From assembly GCA_040902885.1 (NCBI GenBank), contig JBBDWK010000032.1, positions 95,151-159,150 on the forward strand: a DNA stretch of 64,000 nucleotides, written 5' to 3'. Position 1 is the stretch's first letter. The number at the start of each line of letters is the position of its first letter. Shown here piece after piece: positions 34,386-42,522 of this stretch. The notes below the pieces were generated by a model. That model was given only the letters and a program-made list of their open reading frames with translations, did no database searches and was not told the DNA's origin. A program made the position numbers and the translations under genes. The DNA comes from JBBDWK01 sp040902885 (GTDB lineage: Bacteria > Acidobacteriota > Terriglobia > Bryobacterales > Bryobacteraceae).

Positions 34386-35663
34386 ATGATGGACCGCCGG
34401 GCATTTCTCAAGGCCGGCTCGTTGGGGCTCTTCGGCTCGGTCACCTGGGGTGACGCACTTGCAATGCGCGCACAAGCGGGCGCCGCTTCGAAGAAAAACA
34501 TATCGGTCATTCACGTCCTGTTGAGCGGCGGCATGAGTCACATGGACACGTTGGATATGAAGCCCCATACGCGATCGGCATTCCGAAGCGTGTTTCAGCC
34601 CATCAAGACCAATGTCGCGGGAATCGAGATCAGCGATCGTCTGCCCCTTCTCGCGCGCCAGGCGGACAAATACACCATCATTCGCTCCGCCACGCACAAG
34701 ATCAGCGTTCACGAACGCGCGTCATACCTGGTGATGAGCGGTCATGAGCCCCTGGCGACGGTAAACCACCCCAGCATGGGCGCCGTGATCGGCAAAGAGA
34801 TGGGCGCCCGGAATGAGCTGCCCCCGTACATCACGATTCCCTCCATGACGGGGTTGTGGGAGACGGCAGGACTCTTGCCGGGCAAGTACGCCCCATTCGA
34901 GGCGGGCGATCCGAACCGTGCCGACTATTCGGTGCGGGACATAAAGCTGCCGATGGACGTCGACTGGGCGCGGATGGAGCGGCGGCGCTCATTGCTGGCA
35001 TCCGTTGACGACAAGTTCCGCGCCTACGACACCAGCGGGGTGTTCGAGACAGCGAGCTCGTTCTATCAGGCCGCATACGATCTGGTCCGCTCGCCCGCCG
35101 CCAAGGAAGCGTTCGCCATAGAGCAAGAGCCGGAAGCCATGCGAGAGAAGTACGGCCGAACCTCGCTGGGACAGGGAGCATTGCTGGCCCGCCGCCTGGT
35201 GGAGGCGGGCGTCCGGTTTGTGACCGTTTCAAACGGCTACTACAAGTGGGACCATCACGCCAAAGTCTTCGAAAACCTGGGCGACCGTTACCTGCCGGAG
35301 TTGGATCGGGCGCTGGCAACCCTGCTTGAAGACCTTCACAATCGCGGATTGCTGCAAACAACTCTGGTCATCGCAACCGGAGAATTCGGACGCACTCCGG
35401 AGATCAATGTGAACGCGGGGCGCGATCACTGGCCCAACGTGTTCTCGATTCTGGTGGCGGGCGCAGGCGTTCCCGGAGGCCAGATTTGGGGCGCTTCGGA
35501 TGCGGATGGAATGTACGTCAAAGACAATCCCGTCGAGATTCCCGACCTGGTGACAACCGTGTTCCACAAGGTCGGCGTGGATTTCACGAAGGAGTATCAC
35601 ACCTCCATCGGCCGGCCCTTCCGGGTGGCGGAAGGCAAGCCCCTGGCCTTTCTTGGCGCTTGA
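34386..35663 (+). CDS. DUF1501 family Tat-exported protein
   Basis: A 425-residue protein of the DUF1501 family, alkaline-phosphatase/sulfatase-like in fold. The leader MMDRRAFLKAGSLGLFG is a Tat signal. Family segments are ISVIHVLLSGGMSHMDTLDM, TVNHPSMGAVIGKEMGARNE, FVTVSNGYYKWDHHAKVFEN and LVIATGEFGRTPEINVNAGR followed by DHWP, all near the predicted metal site. GGAGG is at 34375-34379. It follows its DUF1549/1553 partner and is the end of the receptor operon. Activity unproven. It is shorter than the other DUF1501 proteins here and ends PFRVAEGKPLAFLGA. Confidence 0.9.
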   Translation: MMDRRAFLKAGSLGLFGSVTWGDALAMRAQAGAASKKNISVIHVLLSGGMSHMDTLDMKPHTRSAFRSVFQPIKTNVAGIEISDRLPLLARQADKYTIIRSATHKISVHERASYLVMSGHEPLATVNHPSMGAVIGKEMGARNELPPYITIPSMTGLWETAGLLPGKYAPFEAGDPNRADYSVRDIKLPMDVDWARMERRRSLLASVDDKFRAYDTSGVFETASSFYQAAYDLVRSPAAKEAFAIEQEPEAMREKYGRTSLGQGALLARRLVEAGVRFVTVSNGYYKWDHHAKVFENLGDRYLPELDRALATLLEDLHNRGLLQTTLVIATGEFGRTPEINVNAGRDHWPNVFSILVAGAGVPGGQIWGASDADGMYVKDNPVEIPDLVTTVFHKVGVDFTKEYHTSIGRPFRVAEGKPLAFLGA

Positions 35664-35667
35664 AGGG

Positions 35668-36492
35668 TTACCCTGCAATCCCCAGACGATCGCAGGCTTC
35701 CCGCATCCTGGGCACGCTATAGCTCAGGGCCTCTACGGGGGTGGGATATCCGTAGAGGTCGAGCGTCATCGTGCCTTGGTATCCGATCTCCTGGAACGCT
35801 TTCAATATGCCGTTGATGTCGAGACAGCCTCGTCCGGCCGGGAAGTGCAGCTCGGAGGTCTGCTGGTCCGAATCCGAAAAGTGGATGTGCCGGACGCGGT
35901 GACCGAGCTTTCGAATCGCTTCGATATAGTCCGTCTTGCGGCCCACGCCGTAATGGCAGAAGTCATAGGTGACGCCAAAATGATCGGGATCGAGGGCGTC
36001 GCAGAGGCGGATCAGAAATTCGTCGCTCATGCCGACAGTGAATGGGTGCGGCTCCACCAGGAACCGCGCGCCATAGGGACGAGCCATATCAATCGCCGTC
36101 TTCAGAATCTCAATGAGCCGGGGAAGAAGACATTTGAGGCAATCGGATTCCGTGGCGCCCGCGGGAGTGCGGCCCTCCCAGACGAGCACGTCCGGTGTGC
36201 CGAGCGAAAGGGCAAGCTCCAGATCGAGCTTCAGTCCCTCGATGGTGCGCTCCACTTCGGCATCCGTTCCGAACGGCTGAAAGTAATCTTCGCCGACTAC
36301 GTTCAAGCCGCCCATCCCCAATCCCATATCCTTCGCGTATGACGCGAAGCTGCCGCGGAGCCCGGCCGTCTTACAGCGCTTCAAATGGTGGACCCACATC
36401 TCGACGCTTGTGAATCCAGCGTCGCGAAAAATGTTCATCGCCTGTTCGACGGGGTAGTCGTCAAGCGTGATGGTGCTGCCTCTCAACGTCAC
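35668..36492 (-). CDS. Sugar phosphate isomerase/epimerase family protein
   Basis: A 274-residue TIM-barrel protein of the AP-endonuclease-2/xylose-isomerase-like group. Segments: TLDDYPVEQAMNIFRDAGFT, VEMWVHHLKRC, GARFLVEPHPFTVGMSDEFL (metal Glu/His), HFGVTYDFCHYGVGRKTDYI, RVRHIHFSDSDQQTSELHFP and TMTLDLYGYPT. Members isomerise or epimerise sugars and polyols using a divalent metal. The start GTG at 36492 overlaps the stop of the Ldh2-type dehydrogenase (GTGA), so the pair is translationally coupled and probably handles one pathway intermediate. It is convergent with the DUF1501 gene, four bases apart. Confidence 0.88.
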   Translation of the reverse strand: MTLRGSTITLDDYPVEQAMNIFRDAGFTSVEMWVHHLKRCKTAGLRGSFASYAKDMGLGMGGLNVVGEDYFQPFGTDAEVERTIEGLKLDLELALSLGTPDVLVWEGRTPAGATESDCLKCLLPRLIEILKTAIDMARPYGARFLVEPHPFTVGMSDEFLIRLCDALDPDHFGVTYDFCHYGVGRKTDYIEAIRKLGHRVRHIHFSDSDQQTSELHFPAGRGCLDINGILKAFQEIGYQGTMTLDLYGYPTPVEALSYSVPRMREACDRLGIAG

Positions 36493-37547
36493 TTCCCCGA
36501 AGAGACCGTGGCTGCCCGCACACCGACGCTTCCAGCAGCCTCCTCGATTTGGCCCCACGTGTTCTCGTCGATCGGAATACCGTTCTTCAAGCGCTCTTCA
36601 CGCATACGATAGTCCGGTTCGCCGGGCAGCATCACCTCATCGAAACCCGGCGCCGCCGCGGCGGATTTAATGTACGCCCGCAATTCGTGCGTCATGTCGT
36701 CGAATTCTCCTGTGCCCACAAAAGCCGCCACGTCCACGACGATGAAGCCAAGACCATTTCCCGGCTGAGTTGCCGTAATTCGCGATCCGCCGAGCAAACC
36801 CCCGAGCACTTCGACCAGAAGGGAAAGCGCGAACCCCCGGTAGCCCCGCTTGCCCCCGAACGGCAGGATGGCGCCGCGCGGCGGGCCGTAAAAGTCCGCT
36901 GGATTGTTGCTGTCCCGGCCTTCCGCATTGACGATCCATCCATCCGGCAATTCTTTTTCCTGGTTGCGATGCAGCCGGATGGCGCCTTCGGACGCTTCCG
37001 CCGTCGAAAAGTCGGCCACGATGGGCGGTCCTGAGTTCGACGGAACGGCGAACGAGATCGGATTCGTCGCAAGGCGTCCTTCGCGTCCCCCCCATGGCAC
37101 CACAAAATGGCCGTGCCGCGGTGAATTGCAGACGCCGATAGCCAGAAATCCCTGTTCCGCGGCCCTGGCCGTATAGGTGCCCAGCCGTCCGGCATGGTTG
37201 CACCGGCGAGCCACTACCGTGGCTGTATGCCATTCGCGCGCTTTTCCGATGGCCGTGTCGATGGTCCCAATTCCGCCCACCTGACCAAAGTTCCATCCGC
37301 AATCCACCACCGCGGTCGTCTGTGTTTCCTTCTCGATACCAATGGCCGCGCCCGGGACAATCACACCTTTTTTCACGTCGTCGACATACTGCGGAATCCG
37401 CATGACGCCGTGTGTGTCGTAGCCCATCAGGCTGGCTGTGACTAAATGGTCGGCGACCACCTGTGCTTCGGAAGCAGGCGCTCCCGTCGCCTGGAAGACC
37501 TCCGTTGCCAGGCGAAGCAGCGAGTCGTGGGATATGCAAATTGCCAT
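36489..37547 (-). CDS. Ldh2-family malate/L-lactate/2-oxo acid dehydrogenase
   Basis: A 352-residue NAD(P)-dependent oxidoreductase of the malate/L-sulfolactate/ureidoglycolate dehydrogenase family. It has ASLMGYDTHGVMRIPQYVDD (catalytic His), VVARRCNHAGRLGTYTARAA, ATNPISFAVPSNSGPPIVAD and PFGGKRGYRGFALSLLVEVL. These enzymes interconvert 2-hydroxy and 2-oxo acids or reduce cyclic imines. It starts at ATG 37547, 13 bp from a 15-bp operator overlapping its likely transcription start, and is divergent from the LacI-type regulator gene, its probable controller. Confidence 0.9.
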   Translation of the reverse strand: MAICISHDSLLRLATEVFQATGAPASEAQVVADHLVTASLMGYDTHGVMRIPQYVDDVKKGVIVPGAAIGIEKETQTTAVVDCGWNFGQVGGIGTIDTAIGKAREWHTATVVARRCNHAGRLGTYTARAAEQGFLAIGVCNSPRHGHFVVPWGGREGRLATNPISFAVPSNSGPPIVADFSTAEASEGAIRLHRNQEKELPDGWIVNAEGRDSNNPADFYGPPRGAILPFGGKRGYRGFALSLLVEVLGGLLGGSRITATQPGNGLGFIVVDVAAFVGTGEFDDMTHELRAYIKSAAAAPGFDEVMLPGEPDYRMREERLKNGIPIDENTWGQIEEAAGSVGVRAATVSSGK

Positions 37548-37559
37548 GTTGTGGGCCGG

Positions 37560-37574
37560 GTTTAACGCTTAAAC
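37560..37574 (-). promoter_or_regulatory. Candidate LacI-family operator (site 1)
   Basis: GTTTAACGCTTAAAC is an inverted repeat (GTTTAA-N3-TTAAAC). It lies four bases downstream of the minus-strand -10, where bound repressor would block initiation of the Ldh2/isomerase operon, and 82 bp before lacI. Confidence 0.65.
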
Positions 37575-37578
37575 TAGT

Positions 37579-37606
37579 ATTATAAGCGTCCAAGTCCACT
37601 TTGCAA
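37579..37606 (-). promoter_or_regulatory. Promoter of the Ldh2-isomerase operon
   Basis: On the minus strand TTGCAA (37606-37601), 16 bp and TATAAT (37584-37579). The -10 is a perfect match and the operator site 1 follows directly. Confidence 0.65.
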
Positions 37607-37656
37607 CCGGAATCGCGTAGCTTTCGCGGCGGAGTGTGATTCAGGGGTTACAATGA

Positions 37657-38706
37657 ATGCCATTGACCCAAAAGATAACTCTGCAAGATGTCGGCAGGCG
37701 CTTGGGCCTCTCGACTACCACCGTCTCACTCGCGCTCAGGGATCATCCCCGGATTTCCAAGGCAACCAAGGAAAAGATCCACAAGATGATCGCCGAGATG
37801 AACTACGAACCGGATCAGGTGGCGCGCGCTCTTGTCATGGGTCGTTCCAACCTGATCGGCGTCATAGTGCCCAACAGCAGCGATCCTTACTATGCCGAAG
37901 TTTTCAAAGGCATCGAGGATGGGGCGCGCGCGTCGAACTTTCATATTCTCCTCAGCAATGGTTCCTATGAGTTGGAGCCTTATGAGCAGCGCGCGAGAGA
38001 GCTGATGAGCCTCCGCGTCGGGGGCATCATTATGGCGCCTCCGTTTACCCAGGAGCGTCCCAAGCTGCCTGGTTTCTGGCGTCAGCTCCGCGACCGCCAC
38101 TTTCCCATCGTCCTCATCAACCGGCAGCTCAAACCGCCGATATTTCATCAGGTGGCGGCGGCGTATTCGCACGGCATGAAGGCGGTTGTGGAGACCCTGG
38201 CCGCGCTCGGTCACCATCGGGTGGCGTATGTTTCGGGCGAAGTCCCGCTCCTTCCCATCCGGCAGCGCCTCGCCGATTTCCGCCGCTACGCCCGCCGGCA
38301 CGGGTTCGACGACGACGCCAAACTGATCGTCGCCGGGCCGCTGACGCCCGCCGGCGGATACGAAGCCTGCCGCCAGCTATGGAGTACCGTCGAACGGAAA
38401 CCAACAGCCATCGTGATCTTCAGCGACACGGTCGCCGTGGGTGTCCTGCGCTTCCTGCACGATGAAGGCGTTCATATCCCCGGCGACATATCGCTGATCA
38501 GTCTCGATGGGACTGCGGCGTCCGAGTTCACCCATCCCAGTCTCACCACGGTCACAACCCCCATGTACGACATCGGCCGCAAGGGCTTCGAGTTGCTCTT
38601 GTCCTCCATGGAGAAGAAGGAGCAGGAACCGCAGAGCGTAATTTTGCCCGTACAACTGGTTCCGAGAGAGTCCGTAGGCGTGGCGCGCAAAGAACGCCCG
38701 GTCTGA
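37657..38706 (+). CDS. LacI-family transcriptional regulator
   Basis: A 349-residue regulator. Residues 6-28 are the LacI helix-turn-helix (KITLQDVGRRLGLSTTTVSL), followed by the hinge helix (YEPDQVARALVMGRSNLIGV) and a periplasmic-binding-protein-like ligand domain (NSSDPYYAEVFKGIEDGARA, AALGHHRVAYVSGEVPLLPI, HIPGDISLISLDGTAASEFT). It binds a sugar-like effector and usually represses until the effector appears. It is divergent from the Ldh2 operon and convergent with the MFS gene. Matching sites at four promoters suggest it controls far more than its neighbour. Confidence 0.93.
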   Translation: MPLTQKITLQDVGRRLGLSTTTVSLALRDHPRISKATKEKIHKMIAEMNYEPDQVARALVMGRSNLIGVIVPNSSDPYYAEVFKGIEDGARASNFHILLSNGSYELEPYEQRARELMSLRVGGIIMAPPFTQERPKLPGFWRQLRDRHFPIVLINRQLKPPIFHQVAAAYSHGMKAVVETLAALGHHRVAYVSGEVPLLPIRQRLADFRRYARRHGFDDDAKLIVAGPLTPAGGYEACRQLWSTVERKPTAIVIFSDTVAVGVLRFLHDEGVHIPGDISLISLDGTAASEFTHPSLTTVTTPMYDIGRKGFELLLSSMEKKEQEPQSVILPVQLVPRESVGVARKERPV

Positions 38707-39981
38707 TCAGTCGATGAGCTTTTTGGCTGAGCCGAAGAACAGATAAGTAGCGATGCCTGCCATGCTAACCGCGGCCGTCAGCCAGAATGCCGAGCTCCAG
38801 CCAGCGCTCTTCACGAGATAGCCGATCACAACCGGCGCCAGGATTCCCGCAAGATTCGCAATGGTACTTTGTATGCCTACAACGGTACCCGCATAACGGG
38901 GCGCCAAGTCGAGCGAGCTGCTCGCGTATACCGGCGTCACGGAGGTCAGCAGAAACATCGCCGCGCAAAGGCCGGCGACGGTAGCTGCGGCATTTGGAGC
39001 CTGCGGTACCAGCGCGAGCACCGCGGCGGATGCCAGGTAGGGTACGAGGAACCACTTACGGACCTTGGTGCGGTCGTACCGCTGGCTCAGCCGGTCGATG
39101 AGGGAACCGAACACGTTGGTTCCGGCAAGGGCGAACAGGAACGGCAGCGCGGACCCCAGCGCCATACCGCCGAGCGAGAACCCCCGCTCCATCTGCAAGT
39201 AGGATGGGAGCCAGGTCATCATGACATAGGAGAACCAGTTGGAGGAAAAGTGGAGAATCCAGGTTGCCCAGAGCGGACGCAGCCGCAGCAGCTTGCCCCA
39301 GGGCACCGCTTCCACCCGCGCCAGAGGCGGACGCGACTCCACAATATAACGGAGCTCCTCGGGAGGCACAGCCGGCGAATCCTCAGGCTGGTCCCGGGCG
39401 CCGAGCCACCACAACGGAATCCAGATGAGGCCAAGCAAAGCGAATAGAAAGAAGACCGCCTGCCATCCCCATGCGCTGAGGATTGCGGAGGCCACTGGGA
39501 AGGCGACGATCGACCCCGCATAGCCCCCACTCCAGCAGAAGCCGGTTACGCGAGAGTACTCCTGTCTTGGAAACCAGCGGACCAGCACGCTGTTGATGGA
39601 AGGAAAGACGCCGCTCTCGCCCATCCCCATCAGGATGCGCACGGCCACCATCATGGCAATCGATTTCGGAAGCGGCGTGAGCGCCGTAAAGAGGCTCCAC
39701 CAGGCAATGTTGAACGCGAAAATTCTACGCGGACCGAACCGATCCGTCAGCCTCCCCGAGGGGACCATGAAGCCGGTGTAGCCAATGAAGAAAGCGGTGA
39801 ATACCCATCCCATCTGGGCCGTGTCCCAGCCGTATTCCCGAATGATGGCGGGGGCCGCAACGGACATGTTCACCCGGTCGCAGTAAGCAATCACGAGAGC
39901 TGTGAAGCACAGCACCGCAACATCGATTCGCTTCGGCCACGGCAGAATCCGCCCGCGCGGGGCTCCCCTTGCAGGGCTCAA
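38707..39981 (-). CDS. MFS transporter (anion:cation symporter-like)
   Basis: A 424-residue protein with 12 predicted helices. Early segments ALVIAYCDRVNMSVAAPAII and FIGYTGFMVPSGRLTDRFGP (motif A-like), ILMGMGESGVFPSINSVLVR and a mid-loop of ~60 residues are typical of the ACS branch that carries hexuronates, aldonates and other organic anions. Start TTG 39981 overlaps the esterase stop (TTGA), which would couple translation; no ATG lies near. As part of the esterase-aldolase operon it most likely imports the carboxylic acid metabolised by it. Confidence 0.87.
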   Translation of the reverse strand: MSPARGAPRGRILPWPKRIDVAVLCFTALVIAYCDRVNMSVAAPAIIREYGWDTAQMGWVFTAFFIGYTGFMVPSGRLTDRFGPRRIFAFNIAWWSLFTALTPLPKSIAMMVAVRILMGMGESGVFPSINSVLVRWFPRQEYSRVTGFCWSGGYAGSIVAFPVASAILSAWGWQAVFFLFALLGLIWIPLWWLGARDQPEDSPAVPPEELRYIVESRPPLARVEAVPWGKLLRLRPLWATWILHFSSNWFSYVMMTWLPSYLQMERGFSLGGMALGSALPFLFALAGTNVFGSLIDRLSQRYDRTKVRKWFLVPYLASAAVLALVPQAPNAAATVAGLCAAMFLLTSVTPVYASSSLDLAPRYAGTVVGIQSTIANLAGILAPVVIGYLVKSAGWSSAFWLTAAVSMAGIATYLFFGSAKKLID

Positions 39982-40838
39982 CGCAGCACCTTGTCCAGCC
40001 ATTGCGTCATCGTGCTGAGGTAGCCGCTCATTGCCGGATCGCGATCCCAAGCTCCGTAGCCGTGGCCGCCGCCCTCTACCCGCACCACTTGGCAACTGGC
40101 TCCGGCCTTCCGCATGGCGGCGCACATGAGCTCGGACTGGTCGTAGGGCACATTCAAGTCCTTTGTGCCGTGGATCAGCAGGTAGGGCGGCATGCCCTTT
40201 CTCACATACGTCGCCGGGGAAGCCCCCTTTACCACCTCTTCCGCCCGCGGCGAGTCCGCGGTTACACCGAGAAACTGGGAGAGACCGGGCGAAAGGCACA
40301 GCGGCCCGGGGTCCGGCACAACTTTGCCATCGATCATGCACAGCCCCTCGGGATGGACTCGCCCCACCAGGTCATGCTCTCCGAAGAATGACACCACCGC
40401 CGCGACGCGGTTCTCCTTCCGATGCTTCGCGCCCACGTAGGAAACCAGGTGTCCGCCGGCGGAAGCACCCATGAGCGCCAGCCTCTTCGAATTGACCTTG
40501 AATCGCTCCGCGTTCAATCGAATGTACTCGATGGCGCTTTCCACATCGTCTGTCTGAGCCGGAAAGGGGAACCGCGGCGCAAGCCGGTAGTTCACGGAGA
40601 ACCAGGCAAAGCCCTTGGCGGCGAGCGGCTCCAGCAGGCTTTTCGGATGCGGCTGTTTATCGCCCGCTACGAACCCTCCTCCGTGAACCCAGATCACCGC
40701 CGGAAACGGACCGCTGCCCTCGGGAATATATGCGTCCATCAGCAGGCGGACGTTGCCGGCGCGATGGAACTCGATGTCCGTCTTGAGCTCGCCGGCAAGC
40801 ACCGATCCGGCGACGAGAGCAAGCAGCAATCCACGCAT
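39978..40838 (-). CDS. Exported alpha/beta-hydrolase (esterase/lipase-like)
   Basis: A 286-residue protein with a signal peptide (LLLALVAGSVLAGE). It has the oxyanion motif VIWVHGGGFVAGDKQPHP, nucleophile elbow MGASAGGHL, acid HGTKDLNVPYDQS and catalytic His GGGHGYGAWDRD, the BD-FAE/hormone-sensitive-lipase-like carboxylesterase group. It probably removes ester groups from the substrate before uptake. ATG 40838 follows the aldolase stop by one base, and its own stop overlaps the MFS start. Confidence 0.88.
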   Translation of the reverse strand: MRGLLLALVAGSVLAGELKTDIEFHRAGNVRLLMDAYIPEGSGPFPAVIWVHGGGFVAGDKQPHPKSLLEPLAAKGFAWFSVNYRLAPRFPFPAQTDDVESAIEYIRLNAERFKVNSKRLALMGASAGGHLVSYVGAKHRKENRVAAVVSFFGEHDLVGRVHPEGLCMIDGKVVPDPGPLCLSPGLSQFLGVTADSPRAEEVVKGASPATYVRKGMPPYLLIHGTKDLNVPYDQSELMCAAMRKAGASCQVVRVEGGGHGYGAWDRDPAMSGYLSTMTQWLDKVLR

Positions 40839-40839
40839 C

Positions 40840-41619
40840 TCAATCCGCCCTTGCCTCGGCGATTCGCTCCCTGTAAGCGCTCTGCAGCACGGCAAAGTCG
40901 CTTCCATACAGCAGGAAGCGGTATCCGCGCCGCCGGGCTTCTTTCAGAAGATTCATGTCGCCCGTCTGAATACCGGCCGCCACGCCGTTCTTCTCGCAAG
41001 CGGCCGCCACCCGGTCCATCGCGTCCGCGAAGGCCTGCGACTGAAACTGCTCGGCAATGCCCATGGAGATCGTAAGGTCGTACGGGCCTACGAACAGCAC
41101 GTCCAGACCGGGCGTGGCGGCAATTGCATCGATACACGCCAGGGCCTGCTTGCTCTCCACTTGCAACACAGTCATCGTCTCGCGATTCGCGCTCGCCATC
41201 ATAGTGGCCGGATCCTCCCACTCGAGGTCCGTCATGATGCTGTGCATTCCGAAGCCGCGGTTGCCTTCCGGCAGGTACTTCATGGCCGAAACGGCCGCGC
41301 ATGCCTCGGCGGGCGAGTGAACGCGAGGGACCACGATTCCCATTGCTCCACAATCGAGCGCGCGTGTAATCAGCGCGGGCTCGTTCTGCGTCACGCGCAC
41401 CAGCGGCGTAATTCCGAAATCGCGCGCGGTACGGCAGATCCCGCGAATGTCGCGGTAGCTCGCCGCCTGGTGTTCCGTGTCTATGAAGAACAAGTCCAGT
41501 CCCGCCCTTCGCAGCAGGAGCGAAACTTCGGGGTCCAGGCAATACTCCACCGACGTCCCGTAGATGCACTTTCCGGCACGGAGCTTGTCCTTCGCGGCAT
41601 TCTTCGAGATGACGCTCAT
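40840..41619 (-). CDS. HpcH/HpaI family class II aldolase
   Basis: A 259-residue metal-dependent aldolase of the type that cleaves 4-hydroxy-2-oxo acids to pyruvate (or a related oxo acid) and an aldehyde. Conserved residues: His50 (FFIDTEHQAA), Arg75 (PLVRVTQNE), metal ligand Glu154 (VLQVESKQAL) and Asp181 (LFVGPYDLTISMG). Its ATG 41619 overlaps the stop of the BKACE-like gene by four bases. In its operon it would act after uptake of a hydroxy-oxo acid. Confidence 0.92.
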   Translation of the reverse strand: MSVISKNAAKDKLRAGKCIYGTSVEYCLDPEVSLLLRRAGLDLFFIDTEHQAASYRDIRGICRTARDFGITPLVRVTQNEPALITRALDCGAMGIVVPRVHSPAEACAAVSAMKYLPEGNRGFGMHSIMTDLEWEDPATMMASANRETMTVLQVESKQALACIDAIAATPGLDVLFVGPYDLTISMGIAEQFQSQAFADAMDRVAAACEKNGVAAGIQTGDMNLLKEARRRGYRFLLYGSDFAVLQSAYRERIAEARAD

Positions 41620-42506
41620 GCGGCGGCGCCCGTCTTCTGGGGCAGGCCGGTAATAGCACGGGCCTCCTCCACCGAGGCAATCTCTCGTCCCAGTTCACGC
41701 GCGATGCGCACGATCTTCTCCACCAGCTCCGCGTTGCTGCGGGCTAAAGTCCCCTTGAGGTCGAGGTACGGATTGTCCTCCATCCCCACCCTCACGTGCC
41801 CTCCCAGCAGGATCGACTGCGTAAGAATCTGCCAGTGGGTCTTCGGGTCCATCACGCTGACGCTGTAGTTGAAGCCGGCGGGCTTGTGGTGATGCATGTA
41901 GAGCATGGCTTCCGGAGTCGGCGGAGTCCAGCAGCCGCCGGGCCAGGCGAGGAAGAATGTGGTCCACACAGGCGTATCGAGAAGGCCCATACCGATGAAG
42001 CGTTGCGCGTTCCAGATGGCGCCATAGTGGAAGGACTCGACCTCTGGCTTTACACCATGCTCCCTCGTGTGGCGGCAATAGGCTTCGAGCTCGCCGCGAT
42101 CGTGGATCCCATAAAGCTCCACGGGCGGATACTCGGGATCGGGCTGAAAGCTCTCATCATGGGCGTTGAAGCAGATGGACATCATGTCCGGGTGCTGTTT
42201 CATCAGCTCCACTCGCTGCGGGAAGCGCCCATTGGCGATGCCGTATTGGATCACCGAGTCGCACCGGGCGGTAATGAGGTCCTTGAGGCGCTGCCAGCCA
42301 TCGAGATTCAGGTCGGAGAGCTTGGTGTTGTCGTCGCGGAGCTTTTCATCCAGGGTGTAGGGACCATGCAAGTGGCAGATTGACGCTCCCGCGCTCACCC
42401 CGCGGACGTACTCCTCCGCCAAGGCGTCCACGCCGTTGGGATTGTACGGATTTCGGGGGAACGACATCGTCGAGTCACAGGTGACTGTAATAATCAGCTT
42501 GTCCAT
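41616..42506 (-). CDS. BKACE family enzyme (DUF849, beta-keto acid cleavage)
   Basis: A 296-residue TIM-barrel protein. The zinc motif is His45-x-His47 (AGASICHLHGPY), with VRVGMEDN near the end giving the acidic ligand. BKACE enzymes condense a beta-keto acid with acetyl-CoA to give acetoacetate and a new CoA ester (Kce in lysine fermentation is the model). LITVTCDSTMSFPRNPYNPN-type start and FFLAWPGGCWTPPTPEAMLY deviate from Kce, so the substrate differs. The gene lies 16 bp downstream of the alcohol dehydrogenase and overlaps the aldolase. Confidence 0.88.
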   Translation of the reverse strand: MDKLIITVTCDSTMSFPRNPYNPNGVDALAEEYVRGVSAGASICHLHGPYTLDEKLRDDNTKLSDLNLDGWQRLKDLITARCDSVIQYGIANGRFPQRVELMKQHPDMMSICFNAHDESFQPDPEYPPVELYGIHDRGELEAYCRHTREHGVKPEVESFHYGAIWNAQRFIGMGLLDTPVWTTFFLAWPGGCWTPPTPEAMLYMHHHKPAGFNYSVSVMDPKTHWQILTQSILLGGHVRVGMEDNPYLDLKGTLARSNAELVEKIVRIARELGREIASVEEARAITGLPQKTGAAA

Positions 42507-42522
42507 TCTTCCTCTCCTTGGT

